Origin: Gemmatimonadota bacterium
GTDB lineage: Bacteria > Gemmatimonadota > Gemmatimonadetes > Palauibacterales > Palauibacteraceae
Direction of reading: 5' to 3'
Assembly (NCBI GenBank): GCA_022825725.1
Contig: JAJDWE010000031.1
Span: 124,001-188,000, forward strand
Length of the DNA stretch: 64,000 nucleotides
How positions within the stretch are numbered: position 1 is the stretch's first letter; each line of letters opens with the position of its first letter. The notes under the pieces were generated by a model. The model ran no database searches. It was not told where the DNA came from and saw only the letters and a list, made by a program, of their open reading frames with translations. Below are positions 28,003 to 37,810 of the stretch, piece after piece. The position numbers and the translations under genes were made by a program.

Positions 28003-28845
28003 CTACGACCCCGTGGCTTTCTTCTGCGCCGGCTCGTTCCCGGCCTCGTCGTCGGTCTCGGTCTCCGTCCCGTCGGACCCCGAGACGCTCGCCTTGAGCG
28101 CGGCCATGAGGTCGATGACCTTCGCCGTCGTCTCCTCCTCGACCGGCGCGGTGATCTCCGTCCCATCGGCCACCTTGCGCTCGATCGCCGCGAGCATGCG
28201 CTGTCCGACCTCATCCTCGTACTTCGACGGATCGAAGTCCTCCGAGGCGATCTGCTCGATGAGTTGTACGGCGAGGCCGAGTTCCGCATCGGCGACCTCG
28301 CCCTCTCCCGACGGCACGTCGGCGATGTCCCGCACCTCATGCGCGTAGTGCAGCTGTTCGAGAACGAGGTGATCCCCGACCGGCCGCACGAGGACGAGAT
28401 ACTGCTTGCCCCGCGCCGCGTACTTTGCGAGGGCGGCCCACCCCGTCTTCTTCATGGCGGCGCCGAGGAGCCGGTAGGCCTTGTCCCCTCCCCGCGCGGG
28501 CCCGAGGTAGTACGTCTTCCCGATGTAGGCCCGTTCGACCTGGTCCAGCGGCACGAACTCGACGATCTCGACCGCCTGCGTCGCCTCCGCCTCGAGCGCC
28601 TTCAGTTCCTCCGGCTTGAACGTCACGTACTGGTCCTTCGCGAACTGGTATCCCTTGATGAGATCACTGCGCAGGACCGGCTCCCCCGTCTTTGCGTCCA
28701 CGTACTGCTGTTTCACTCGGGTCCCGTCGGGGGAGAGGAAGTTGAAGCGGACTTTCTGCGAGTTTTCGGCGGACGAGTAGAGCTGGCACGGGATCGAAAC
28801 GAGCCCGAACGAGACCGTCGCCGTTGCGATGGGTCGAGGTGACAT
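28003..28845 (-). CDS. ku: Non-homologous end-joining protein Ku
   Basis: A 280-residue bacterial Ku that binds double-strand DNA ends as a homodimer and recruits LigD. The core is intact from TVSFGLVSIPCQLYSS through FVPLDQVERAYIGKTYYLGP and GKQYLVLVRPVGDHLVLEQLHYAHEVRD. The acidic/polar tail (DGTETETDDEAGNEPAQKKATGS) is a typical variable C-terminus. It is divergent from ligD across a 166-bp gap, so the two can share a control region. Confidence 0.95.
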   Translation of the reverse strand: MSPRPIATATVSFGLVSIPCQLYSSAENSQKVRFNFLSPDGTRVKQQYVDAKTGEPVLRSDLIKGYQFAKDQYVTFKPEELKALEAEATQAVEIVEFVPLDQVERAYIGKTYYLGPARGGDKAYRLLGAAMKKTGWAALAKYAARGKQYLVLVRPVGDHLVLEQLHYAHEVRDIADVPSGEGEVADAELGLAVQLIEQIASEDFDPSKYEDEVGQRMLAAIERKVADGTEITAPVEEETTAKVIDLMAALKASVSGSDGTETETDDEAGNEPAQKKATGS

Positions 28846-29011
28846 CCTGCATCTCTCCGTGTTCGCGCCGGACCGCCCGGCGCGGTGTCAGCCCCGGCGT
28901 GATGCCGGACCGGGGGGCCGAATTATAGTTTCCGGGCCGGATTGTGCATACCGCTCCGGCCGTACACCGCCCGGAGGGTCGAAAGCAGCGTCGAAGGACA
29001 GGGCCGCGAGC

Positions 29012-31669
29012 ATGCCCCGAGGAAAACTCGAGGAATACCGGGACAAACGCGCTTCCGAGCGCACGCCGGAGCCCTTCGGCGGCGCGGCCGGGACGGGAGT
29101 CGGCGTGTTCGTCGTCCAGTTGCACGCGGCGACGCGCCGGCACTACGACCTCCGCCTGGAAATCGGGGGCGTCCTCGTTTCGTGGGCCGTCCCCAAGGGC
29201 ATCTCCCCCGACCCGGCGGACAAGAAGCTCGCGATGCACGTCGAGGACCACCCGATCGAGTACATCGAGTTCGAGGGCGTGATTCCGAAGGGTGAGTACG
29301 GCGGCGGCGAGATGATCGTGTGGGACATCGGCCGCTGCATCATGCTCGAAGATCCGCAGGAGGGACTGGAGGCGGGCAAGCTCCTGTTCGAACTTCGGGG
29401 CCACAAACTCAGGGGCGTATGGACGCTCGTGCGGCTGGCGAAGGGGGAGACCGGCAAGGAATGGCTCCTCATTCGCGAGCGGCGCGGCGGACACCCGATC
29501 CTGGAGGACGGATCGCTCCCGGAAACGTCCATCCTGTCGGGCCTTACGGTCGAGCAGATGGCCGAGCGCGAGCGCGGCTGGTATCCCGGGGAGGATCTGG
29601 CCGCGGCCCTCGAGCGGGCCGGCGCGCCCGAGCGCCCGGTCGACCCCGCCGACGTGCGGTTCATGCTCGCCCAGCCCCGGGAGGAAGCGTTCGACGATCC
29701 CGCGTGGCACTTCGAGCTGAAACTCGACGGCTACCGCATGCTGGCCTCGGCCGTCGACGGCGCGGCCAGCCTCCTGACCCGGAACGGGCACGACGCGCTC
29801 CCCACCTTCCCGGACATCGCCCGCGCCCTCCGCAAGCTCCCCTTCCGGCGCGTGGTGCTGGACGGAGAGGTCGTCGTTCACGACGCCGCGGGCTACCCCA
29901 GCTTCCGGCGTCTGCAGAAGCGCGCCCGGCTCTCGCGCCCACTGGATGTGCGGCACGCCTCGTTCGAGGCGCCGGCCAGCTTCTACGCCTTCGACCTGCT
30001 CGCCTTCGACGACCGCGATCTGCGCGATCTCCCGCTCTTCGAGCGGCGCACCCTCCTGCGCGGCGTGGTGCCCGAGGCGGGCCCGATCCGGCTCAGCGAA
30101 CACTTCGAGGAGTGCGGGAAGGCCCTCTTCCGGCAGGTGCAGGAGATGGGACTCGAGGGGATCATGGCCAAGCGCGCCGACTCCCGGTACACCGGCGGCC
30201 GGTCTCCCGACTGGCGGAAGATCCACGCCGCGCGCGAGGCCCGTTTCGTCATCGTCGGCTTCACGAGTCCGGCCGGCTCGCGGACGGGCTTCGGCGCGCT
30301 CCACCTCGGCGCGTACGGCCCCGCCGGCGTCGCATCCCCCGCCAGCCCCGCATCGGGGACCGCCACGAGCGACGACGGCCTCGCCCTCCATTACATCGGT
30401 CGGGTTGGAACGGGTTTCGACGACGAGACGCTGGCGAAACTCCGGACCCGGCTCGACGCGCTGGAGGCGGCCGGCGGGCCCGCATTCGCGACGCCGGCCC
30501 CCGCCGGAGACGATCACACCTGGGTCGAACCCGAACTCGTGGCGGAGATCCGGTACAAGGAAATCACCGAGGGAGGCCTGCTCCGGCATGCCGTCTTCCT
30601 CGGCGTCCTGCCGACCCCGGAGGAGGAATCCGGGGAGGAAGAATCCGGGGACGAGGATCGCGAATACGTGGTTCCCACCGACTGCCGGCTGCCCCGCGAC
30701 CCGCGCGCGGCGCTGGCCGATCCCGTGCGCGTCGACACGTCGCCCCCGCCCGTCGAGGAGTTGCCGCTCTCGAACCTCGACAAGGTCTTCTGGCCGGACG
30801 AGGGATACACTAAGGGCGACCTGATCGCGTACTACCGGGACATCGCCCCGTGGCTGCTGAAGTTCCTCGAAGACCGGCCTCTGGTGCTCACCCGCTATCC
30901 GGACGGGATCGACGGGAAGTCCTTCTTTCAGAAGAACGCGCCGGGGTTCCAGCCCGAGTGGGTGCGCACAGAGGCGATCTGGAGCCGCGGCTCCGAGCGC
31001 GACATCCACTATTTCATCGCCGACGACCCGGCGGTGCTCGTGTACATCGCAAACCTCGGCGCGATTCCGCTCCACGTGTGGGCGAGCCGCGTCGGGAGCC
31101 TGGACCGCCCCGACTGGTGCCTCCTCGACCTCGACCCCAAGCACAAACGGGACGGCGAGGAGGTGTACGCCCCGTTCGGGGACGTGATCGACGTGGCGCG
31201 CGCGATCGGCGCACTGTGCGAGGAGATCGGACTCCCCAGCTATCCGAAGACGAGCGGCTCGTCGGGGATCCACGTGATGATTCCGCTCGGCGGACAGCTC
31301 GACTACGAACAGTCGCGCACCCTCGCGCAACTGCTGGCGACGGCGGTGGTGGCGGAGATCCCCGACGGGGCCACGATCGTCCGGAACCCCTCGCGGCGCG
31401 AAGGCAGGGTCTACATCGACTATGTGCAAAACGGGCGCGGGCGGCTCGTCGTGGCGCCGTATTCCGTGCGGTCGCGCGCGGGCGCCACCGTGTCCGCGCC
31501 GCTGCGCTGGACGGAAGTGAAGGAGGGACTCTCGATGGAAGACTTCACGATCCGGACGATGCCGGAGCGCGCCCGGTCGCTGGACCCCGACCCGCTTCTT
31601 CCCGTGCTGTCGGAGGAGCCCGATCTCATGGCCGCGCTCGACGCGCTGCAGCGGAGGATCGGCGGGTGA
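29012..31669 (+). CDS. ligD: Multidomain DNA ligase D (phosphoesterase-ligase-polymerase)
   Basis: 885 residues. The N-terminal 3'-phosphoesterase domain is at about 1-170 (FVVQLHAATRRHYDLRLEIGG...SWAVPKG; PKGEYGGGEMIVWD). The ATP-dependent ligase follows with active-site Lys in ELKLDGYRM (about K237), DGEVVVHD and EGIMAKRADSRY. The C-terminal primase-polymerase is at about 590-870 (NLDKVFWPDEGYTKGDLIAYY; DLDPKH; SSGIHVMIPL). It performs end processing, gap filling and sealing with Ku. ATG 29012 fits the family; the track start reads through the leader. It overlaps the next gene by GTGA. Confidence 0.95.
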   Translation: MPRGKLEEYRDKRASERTPEPFGGAAGTGVGVFVVQLHAATRRHYDLRLEIGGVLVSWAVPKGISPDPADKKLAMHVEDHPIEYIEFEGVIPKGEYGGGEMIVWDIGRCIMLEDPQEGLEAGKLLFELRGHKLRGVWTLVRLAKGETGKEWLLIRERRGGHPILEDGSLPETSILSGLTVEQMAERERGWYPGEDLAAALERAGAPERPVDPADVRFMLAQPREEAFDDPAWHFELKLDGYRMLASAVDGAASLLTRNGHDALPTFPDIARALRKLPFRRVVLDGEVVVHDAAGYPSFRRLQKRARLSRPLDVRHASFEAPASFYAFDLLAFDDRDLRDLPLFERRTLLRGVVPEAGPIRLSEHFEECGKALFRQVQEMGLEGIMAKRADSRYTGGRSPDWRKIHAAREARFVIVGFTSPAGSRTGFGALHLGAYGPAGVASPASPASGTATSDDGLALHYIGRVGTGFDDETLAKLRTRLDALEAAGGPAFATPAPAGDDHTWVEPELVAEIRYKEITEGGLLRHAVFLGVLPTPEEESGEEESGDEDREYVVPTDCRLPRDPRAALADPVRVDTSPPPVEELPLSNLDKVFWPDEGYTKGDLIAYYRDIAPWLLKFLEDRPLVLTRYPDGIDGKSFFQKNAPGFQPEWVRTEAIWSRGSERDIHYFIADDPAVLVYIANLGAIPLHVWASRVGSLDRPDWCLLDLDPKHKRDGEEVYAPFGDVIDVARAIGALCEEIGLPSYPKTSGSSGIHVMIPLGGQLDYEQSRTLAQLLATAVVAEIPDGATIVRNPSRREGRVYIDYVQNGRGRLVVAPYSVRSRAGATVSAPLRWTEVKEGLSMEDFTIRTMPERARSLDPDPLLPVLSEEPDLMAALDALQRRIGG

Positions 31670-32850
31670 GCGGGTTGGAGGGCTACCGCCGGACACCGCC
31701 CGGGCGGCTGGTCGGGATTCCGGGGTTCGACATCGACGGAGTCGCGCGGGTGGCGGCGGGCGATCCCGGCGTGCTCCGGCTCGAGAATCTGGACACCGAC
31801 CTGAGGCCCCCCGCGGCGGCCGTGGCCGCCACCCGCGCGGCGCTCGAATCGCCGGCCGCCAACAGCTACCTGCCGTTCACGGGCCGGGCCGGCCTTCGCG
31901 CGGCGGCCGCGCGGCACGTCGACCGGCTCTCCGGGCGGAGCTACGATCCGGACCGGGAGTGCGTGATCACCGCGGGTGGCACGGAGGGCCTGTTCAACGC
32001 CCTGCTCGCCACGGTGGACCCGGGCGACGAGGTGATCGTCACCGATCCCACGTACGCCGGTATGCTCCAGCGCGTGCGACTGGCCGGCGCGGCCCCGCGG
32101 CTCGCGCCCTGGCGGTTCGATTCGTCGGCGGGCTGGCGTCTCGACCTCGACGCCCTCGCCTCCTGCATCTGCAACCGGACCCGGGCGCTCTTCCTCATGA
32201 ACCCGTCCATGCCGTCCGGCGGCGTGCTCGACCCCGACGACTGGCGGGCGGTCGCGGAGCTGTGCGAGCGCCACGACCTGTGGCTCCTCTACAACGCGGC
32301 GATGGAGCGCATCCTCTACGATGGCCGCCTGTACCTGCACCCGGCGTCGCTCCCCGGAATGCGCGAGCGGACGCTCACGGTCGGCTCGGTGTCGAAGGAG
32401 TACCGCATGATCGGGTGGCGGGTGGGCTGGATCGTGGGTCCCGCCGAGGTTCTCGCGGACGTCGCCAAAGTCGGCATCTACAACGTCGTGACCGGGGTCG
32501 GGATCGCTCAGCCCGGCGCGCTGGCCGCGCTGTCGGCTGCGGACGAGGCAGAGGATGTGGCCGCGAGCGTGGCGCGCTGGGAGCGCCGCCGCGACGCGGT
32601 GCTCGAAGCGCTTCGGGACTACCCGGTCCGACCCGCCGCGGGCGGCTGGTCGCTCCTCTTGGATACCCGGCCCCTGGGTCTTCCGGCCCGCGAACTTTCC
32701 GGCCGCCTGCTGGCGCGGGCAGCCGTCGCGGCCACACCAATGGACGCCTGGGGCGGCCCCGACGCGGAGTACCAACTTCGCCTCGTGTTCAGCAACGAAC
32801 CCGTCGCCCGACTCCAGTCCCTCGGCGACCGCTTCGCCGCCGCCCGGTAG
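31666..32850 (+). CDS. PLP-dependent aminotransferase (class I/II)
   Basis: A 394-residue fold-type I aminotransferase. The substrate/PLP region is TAGGTEGLFNALLATVDPGDEVIVTDPTYAGM, and NPSMPSGG stands for the usual NPxNPTG. The Schiff-base Lys is in VGSVSKEYRMIGWRVGWI, with a C-terminal Arg in LRLVFSN. Substrate specificity is unclear. It starts with GTG overlapping the ligD stop, so it is translationally coupled to a DNA-repair gene without an obvious functional link. The track ORF upstream of this start is ligD in another frame. Confidence 0.88.
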   Translation: MSGLEGYRRTPPGRLVGIPGFDIDGVARVAAGDPGVLRLENLDTDLRPPAAAVAATRAALESPAANSYLPFTGRAGLRAAAARHVDRLSGRSYDPDRECVITAGGTEGLFNALLATVDPGDEVIVTDPTYAGMLQRVRLAGAAPRLAPWRFDSSAGWRLDLDALASCICNRTRALFLMNPSMPSGGVLDPDDWRAVAELCERHDLWLLYNAAMERILYDGRLYLHPASLPGMRERTLTVGSVSKEYRMIGWRVGWIVGPAEVLADVAKVGIYNVVTGVGIAQPGALAALSAADEAEDVAASVARWERRRDAVLEALRDYPVRPAAGGWSLLLDTRPLGLPARELSGRLLARAAVAATPMDAWGGPDAEYQLRLVFSNEPVARLQSLGDRFAAAR

Positions 32851-32898
32851 CGATACGTTCCAGGCGAATGCGAGGCTTGGCCGTTCGGTGCTGCCGCC

Positions 32899-33693
32899 CT
32901 ACTGGTCTTCGAGCCGGAGGGCCAGGAGGTTCGGCCACAGCTTGCCGGTCACGAGGAAGACGCCGGTCTCCGGGACGTAGGCGATGCCGTTGAGCACGGC
33001 CTCGGGATCGCCCGGGCGGCGGGCGCTCAGGGGGACGCCCGACAGGTCGATCTCGCCGAGGACTTCGCCGGTGACCTTGTCGATCCGGACGATGATGTCC
33101 GTCTGGTAGACGTTGGCGTAGATCCAGTCGCCTACGCACTCCAGTTCGTTCAGCCGACGCTGCGGAGACCCGTCGCGCGTGACCTCGACAGTCTCCGTGA
33201 CCGCGAACGTCTGCGGGTCCCGCCGCTCGAGCGCGCTCGACCCGTCGGACATCCAGAGCGCCTCACCATCGTAGCAGAGCCCCCAGCCTTCGCCCTCGTA
33301 GGCGTACTCCCGGAGAACCTCGAAGGTCTCCGCGTCGTAGACGAAGGCCCGGCCGGCCTTCCACGTCAGTTGAACGAGTTCGGAGTCCACCCGTGCGAGA
33401 CCCTCCCCGAACAGGGCGGAGTCCACCGCCACCCGGGCCTGGATCTCTCCCGTGGGCACATCCACGCGCCTCACGCTGGACTCCCCGTAGCGGCCGGTGC
33501 TCTCGAGGAGGTGTCCGTCGTGGAAGAGAAGTCCCTGCGTGTACGCGGCCGGATCGTGCGGGAACGTTCCGAGGACCTCGTACTCGATGGCCGGCACCGT
33601 CGAGGTCGCGCAGCCGGTCAGCGCGCAAAGGGCGAGCGTCCACAGGCCGCAGGAATCGGCTCGCCGCGTCCGCCGCGGCGTCACTTGTCGCAT
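32899..33693 (-). CDS. Glutaminyl-peptide cyclotransferase-like lipoprotein
   Basis: A 264-residue beta-propeller of the plant-type glutamine cyclotransferase family (PF05096-like). Motifs are FPHDPAAYTQGLLFHDGHLLESTGRYGESSVR, GEGWGLCYDGEALWMSDGS and LNELECVGDWIYANVYQTDIIVRID. A signal peptide with lipobox LTGCA (about Cys28) places it on a membrane surface. The family converts N-terminal Gln of peptides to pyroglutamate. It is 10 bp downstream of the flavoprotein gene, in a run of secreted enzymes. Confidence 0.88.
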   Translation of the reverse strand: MRQVTPRRTRRADSCGLWTLALCALTGCATSTVPAIEYEVLGTFPHDPAAYTQGLLFHDGHLLESTGRYGESSVRRVDVPTGEIQARVAVDSALFGEGLARVDSELVQLTWKAGRAFVYDAETFEVLREYAYEGEGWGLCYDGEALWMSDGSSALERRDPQTFAVTETVEVTRDGSPQRRLNELECVGDWIYANVYQTDIIVRIDKVTGEVLGEIDLSGVPLSARRPGDPEAVLNGIAYVPETGVFLVTGKLWPNLLALRLEDQ

Positions 33694-33703
33694 CGTCGCG
33701 GCA

Positions 33704-35671
33704 TCAGATCAGATCGAGGACCGTTTCCACGGCGCGGCGACCCTCCGCGGACGCACCGGTCCAGTTCTGGTGCCCCCGCAGTTCGGAATGCCCGATCGCG
33801 ACGCGTCCGAAGGGCTCGCGAATCACATCCGGAGGGGCCGGGGCCCCGTCGCGTCCGAAGAAGAATCCGGGTCCGGGCGCCACATAGGCGTGCCCCCAGC
33901 GGTTGAGCACGAGGCCGGCGATATCCTCCGCCGGATCGAACCCACCCTCGGCGAAGAGTTCGATCATCTGCGCGCGCAGCCGCCGTTCGTAGTCCGCGAA
34001 AGACGCGCTCAGCATCTCCGTGCGACCCGCCATCCCCTGATCCGCCGGCGAGGTCCCCGGCGACTCGAAGGTGATATAGAAGGTCAGCATCGTCGGGTGA
34101 TCCGGGGCGTGGACCGGCCGGTAGTCCCCCGCGTACATGGGCCGCCGGATGTTGCACGAGAAGCCGAGATCGCCCTCGTAGAAGCAACCGGCGATCCCCA
34201 GGCGGTCGAGGAAGCGCCAGTTCCGGAGCGCCACGTTCGCGACGAGGATCGGCCCGTGGCGGAAGCTCTCGTAGGCGGCGCGATGTCCGTCCGGCAGGTC
34301 GGCCGCAATGTAGCGGTTCATCCAGCCCCCGCTCGCGAGCACGACCCCGTCCGCCTCGACGGAGTACGCCCGCCCCTCGTGCACGTAGGTCACGCGCGCG
34401 TGGCCATCGCCGGCCCCGGCGTGGCGCACGTCGATCGCGGTACACCCCAGCCGCAGCCGCACGGGCTGATCCGGCCGGTCGAGGGCGTCGAAGTCGATTG
34501 CCCCGTTGAGCACGTCCCCCAGCGTCCGTTCGCCCGCGATCCCGTCCGGCACGACGTCCTTCACGAAGTAGCGCGCGATCCCCGCGTTCCCGCCCGGGAA
34601 GGAGTGGAAGGTCATGCCGTCGTAGCGGGACGGAAGCCCGAAACCGGGGAGGTCGAAGTGCATCCCCCACCAGGCCGAGATCGCATCGCACCCGAGTCCG
34701 ATGATGCTGGCGAGGATCGGGTCCACGTACGCCGTCACCTCGGGCGGCAGGCCGAGCACGTCCTCGTAGTAGGCCTTGAGCGTCATGCCGTCGAGCCACG
34801 GCCCGGGATTGTCCGGCCCCCCGGGCGCGTCCGGGGGCACGTGGTCCGTGACGCGCGCGTTCCGCCAGCGTTCGAAGCCCTCCCGCACCTCCGGCGTCCA
34901 CGGCGCGCGGGACATGTCCCCGAAGAGACCGTTGACCCAGGCGCGCGAGCCGCCGGACCAGCCGGGACGCCCGCCGCCGCGCGTCCCGCCGAAATAGTGC
35001 CCGATGGAGAACTGGTCCTGCACCCAGTGCATGAAGCCGTAGTTCTCGAGCGGCGCCTTCACCTGCCCCGCGTCCGGCGCGTACTCGAACTCGCGCGGGA
35101 TGCCCAGCGTGGTGAAGTAGTCGTCCGGCTCTCCGGTGGGCGGGCGTATGCCGAAGTCGTTGGACCCCTGCGGCCCGGCCAGACGCACGCCGTCCACCAT
35201 CATGTCGTTTCGTTTCGCCTCGCCGCCGAACACGGGGTGGTTCTCGATGACGAGACAGCGTCCGGAAGGCCGATGCCGCTTGAAGTGGTGCGCGGCGGAG
35301 AGGCCCGCGAGGCCGCCGCCCACGATCACGACGTCGAAGCGTTCTCCGGTGTCCGTGACCTCCCCTCCCGGACCCCGCCCATCGCGGACCCAGTGCGCGT
35401 CACGGACGACCTCCGGCGTATTCCCGTGCGAGGGCGCATAGTCCCCCACGCCGCCGGGACCGTACCAGTCCGGCCCGAGCGCGTCGGACCACGGATCCGA
35501 CGCCATCCCCGGGACCGCGCCGGCGCTCGCGCCCTCCGAGCCGCCCGGCCCGCACCCGAGGAGCGCGGAACCCGCAATCCCGGCCCCCGCCAACTGGACG
35601 AAGTCGCGGCGCGTGATCTCCCGGTCGAGTCCCAGTTCCCTGTCCGACCTGCGGATCCTGCCGCGGCTCAT
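33704..35671 (-). CDS. Tat-exported spermidine dehydrogenase-like flavoprotein
   Basis: 655 residues. The N-terminus DRELGLDREITRRDFVQLAG is a twin-arginine signal in the form seen in spermidine dehydrogenases, followed by a lipobox-like LLGC. The FAD-binding Rossmann motif is VVIVGGGLAGLSAAHHF (about 110-126). A C-terminal FAD-capping region includes VLASGGWMNRYIA. By family it would oxidise a polyamine or related amine in the periplasm; the substrate is inference. It is 7 bp downstream of the S9 peptidase gene and 10 bp upstream of the cyclase gene. Confidence 0.8.
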   Translation of the reverse strand: MSRGRIRRSDRELGLDREITRRDFVQLAGAGIAGSALLGCGPGGSEGASAGAVPGMASDPWSDALGPDWYGPGGVGDYAPSHGNTPEVVRDAHWVRDGRGPGGEVTDTGERFDVVIVGGGLAGLSAAHHFKRHRPSGRCLVIENHPVFGGEAKRNDMMVDGVRLAGPQGSNDFGIRPPTGEPDDYFTTLGIPREFEYAPDAGQVKAPLENYGFMHWVQDQFSIGHYFGGTRGGGRPGWSGGSRAWVNGLFGDMSRAPWTPEVREGFERWRNARVTDHVPPDAPGGPDNPGPWLDGMTLKAYYEDVLGLPPEVTAYVDPILASIIGLGCDAISAWWGMHFDLPGFGLPSRYDGMTFHSFPGGNAGIARYFVKDVVPDGIAGERTLGDVLNGAIDFDALDRPDQPVRLRLGCTAIDVRHAGAGDGHARVTYVHEGRAYSVEADGVVLASGGWMNRYIAADLPDGHRAAYESFRHGPILVANVALRNWRFLDRLGIAGCFYEGDLGFSCNIRRPMYAGDYRPVHAPDHPTMLTFYITFESPGTSPADQGMAGRTEMLSASFADYERRLRAQMIELFAEGGFDPAEDIAGLVLNRWGHAYVAPGPGFFFGRDGAPAPPDVIREPFGRVAIGHSELRGHQNWTGASAEGRRAVETVLDLI

Positions 35672-35678
35672 CGCGTCC

Positions 35679-37781
35679 TCACTGCGTCGTCGTCCCGGTC
35701 GGCCGATAGCGCTCGAACCAGGCGAGGATGTGCTGCACCTTGCTGATGAGGCCGCTCGGACGCGCCCCGATGCTGTGGTTCGCCTCGGGGATCCGCACGA
35801 GCACCGACGGCACCTTCCGGATCCGCAACGCCTGGTAGAACTGCTCCGACTCCGACATCGGCGTCCGCCAGTCGACCTCGCCCGTGATGAGCATCGTCGG
35901 CGTCGTCACGTTCGCGATGTGGTGGACCGGCGAGCGCTCCATGTAGTGCTCGAGATTGTCCCAGGGCGCGCCCGGGAACCAGTAGTTCAGGCCGCCGCTG
36001 CCGCCCATGTCCGCCGTCAGAACCCAGCTGTACCAGTTGATGACGGGCTTCTGCGACGCGGCGGCGGCGAAGCGGTCCGTATGGGTGACGATCCACGCCG
36101 TCAGCACCCCGCCGCCGGACCCTCCGGTGACGAAGAGCTGGTCTTCATCGATGTACCCACGCGAAATGACTTCATCGACACCCGACATCAGGTCGTCGAA
36201 GTCGTAGCTCGGATAGGCGTGGTGGATCTCGTTCCCGAAGTCCTCGCCGTAGCTCGTGCTCCCGCGCGGGTTCGTGTAGAGGACGACGTACCCCGCCGAG
36301 GCGAACAACTGGACCTCGGCGCTGAAGCGGTCCCCGTAGTTCGCGAACGGACCGCCGTGGATCTCCAGCAGGAGCGGATACTTGCGGCTCGGATCGAAGT
36401 CCGGCGGCTTCACGATCCATCCCTGGATGTCGAGCCCGTCATGCGAGGACTTGTACCAGACTTCCTCCGTCTCCCCGATCGCCTTCTGCGCGAAGAGATC
36501 CTCGTTCAGGTGCGTGAGCCGCTGCCAGTCGCCGTTCCGGTTCGTGACCGCGAGGTCGGCGGGGTGGTCCGGCGTCCCGTAGGTGAAGGCGAAACGGTCG
36601 TTCCCGGAGGTGGAGAAGGTGCCGCCTCCATAGGGACGACCGATCGACAGGCCCTGAACGCTGGAGACGATATCGGTCACGGTCCCGTCGAGGTCGACGT
36701 GCGCGAGTCGCGTGTTCCCCTCGGTGTCGTACTGGAAGAACAGCCCCTCTCCGTCGCTCGCCCAGTGCAGGTTCCCGATCGAGCGGTCGAGGTCGTCGGC
36801 GATGAGGCGCGAGCCGGACCCGTCCCGGCTCATCACGTAGAGCTTCGACACCTGGTGTCCGAGGTAACGGTCGTCGTAGCCGGTGTAGGCGATCATGCCG
36901 CCGTCGCGCGACACCGTCGGACTCGAGTCGGGCCCGCGCCGGTCGGTCAGTTGCCGCACCGCGCCGTCCGCCACGGAGAACTCGAAGATCTCTGAATCCC
37001 GTACGTACTCCCAGTCGTCGCGCCGGGTGGCCGAGATCAGCAGGTGCTGCGAATCGGGCGTCCACTCGGGCGTCCCGCCGTGGTTGTAGGGGCCGTGCGT
37101 GACCTGGCGCGGCGTCCCTCCCTCCGCGGGAAGGACGAAGACGTGGGAGTATCCGACCGGCAGGAAGCCCTGGCTGTCCGACCGGTAATAGAGCCGCTCG
37201 TACGTCGTGGCGGGGGGCGCCCACGTCGCGCCTTCCGGCTTCGCCGGCATCTGCGCGAAGGGCGGCGGCGTATCCGGGACGAACATGCTGAAGGCGATCG
37301 TGCTCCCGTCGGGCGACCAGGACAGCCCGCCCGGGCCTCGCTCCAGCTGCGTGAGCAGGGCCGTCTGTCCGGTGTCCATCCAGCGCAGGTACAGCTGTGC
37401 TTTCCCGTGTTCGTCGCTCGCCACGTACAGGAGCCGCGTGCCGTCGGGCGACCAGCGCGGCGACGAGAAGTTCCTCTGTCCGGTGAGGAGCGGGCGGTGG
37501 TTGGAACCGTCGTAGTCGACAATCCACAGGTTGCTTCGCTGGCGGTCCGTCATGATGTCCATCGAGGACCGCACATAGACGACCCGGGAACCGTCGGGCG
37601 AGATCCTGGGGTCGCCGGCGATTTCGAGTTCGAAGACGTCCGCCGGGCCGAAGTGGTCCGGATCCCGCTCCTGCCCGGCCAGCGGCTGGGCGGTGGCGAG
37701 GATGGCGAGCGCGATCGCGGCGGTGGCGATCCGGACGGCGACCGCGGAGCTGAAGACCTTGTGTTCTCGTGACGACGTCAT
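35679..37781 (-). CDS. S9 family prolyl oligopeptidase-type peptidase, secreted
   Basis: 700 residues with a signal peptide (RIATAAIALAILATAQPLAGQ). An N-terminal WD40/PD40-like propeller (repeated SPDGSRVVYV, SPDGTRLLYV, SPDGSTIAFS) is followed by an alpha/beta hydrolase domain. Catalytic residues appear as Ser in FVTGGSGGGVL (about 555), Asp in GEVDWRTPMSES and His in EANHSIGARPSG. Such dipeptidyl or acylaminoacyl peptidases degrade oligopeptides. It is first of a minus-strand trio with the flavoprotein and glutaminyl cyclase. Confidence 0.9.
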   Translation of the reverse strand: MTSSREHKVFSSAVAVRIATAAIALAILATAQPLAGQERDPDHFGPADVFELEIAGDPRISPDGSRVVYVRSSMDIMTDRQRSNLWIVDYDGSNHRPLLTGQRNFSSPRWSPDGTRLLYVASDEHGKAQLYLRWMDTGQTALLTQLERGPGGLSWSPDGSTIAFSMFVPDTPPPFAQMPAKPEGATWAPPATTYERLYYRSDSQGFLPVGYSHVFVLPAEGGTPRQVTHGPYNHGGTPEWTPDSQHLLISATRRDDWEYVRDSEIFEFSVADGAVRQLTDRRGPDSSPTVSRDGGMIAYTGYDDRYLGHQVSKLYVMSRDGSGSRLIADDLDRSIGNLHWASDGEGLFFQYDTEGNTRLAHVDLDGTVTDIVSSVQGLSIGRPYGGGTFSTSGNDRFAFTYGTPDHPADLAVTNRNGDWQRLTHLNEDLFAQKAIGETEEVWYKSSHDGLDIQGWIVKPPDFDPSRKYPLLLEIHGGPFANYGDRFSAEVQLFASAGYVVLYTNPRGSTSYGEDFGNEIHHAYPSYDFDDLMSGVDEVISRGYIDEDQLFVTGGSGGGVLTAWIVTHTDRFAAAASQKPVINWYSWVLTADMGGSGGLNYWFPGAPWDNLEHYMERSPVHHIANVTTPTMLITGEVDWRTPMSESEQFYQALRIRKVPSVLVRIPEANHSIGARPSGLISKVQHILAWFERYRPTGTTTQ

Positions 37782-37810
37782 GGTTCCTCCTGGACTGCAT
37801 CCGATCTCTG

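Noticed and set aside
25443-28340. 965-residue version of the penicillin-acylase ORF
   Set aside because: The first 125 residues are Arg/Ser-rich antisense of ku. A signal peptide and Shine-Dalgarno sit at the internal ATG 27965.
28664-31696. 1010-residue minus-strand ORF opposite ligD
   Set aside because: It is antisense to a complete LigD with catalytic motifs. Its composition (Arg/Gly/Pro/His-rich) is that of a GC-rich shadow frame, and it overlaps ku.
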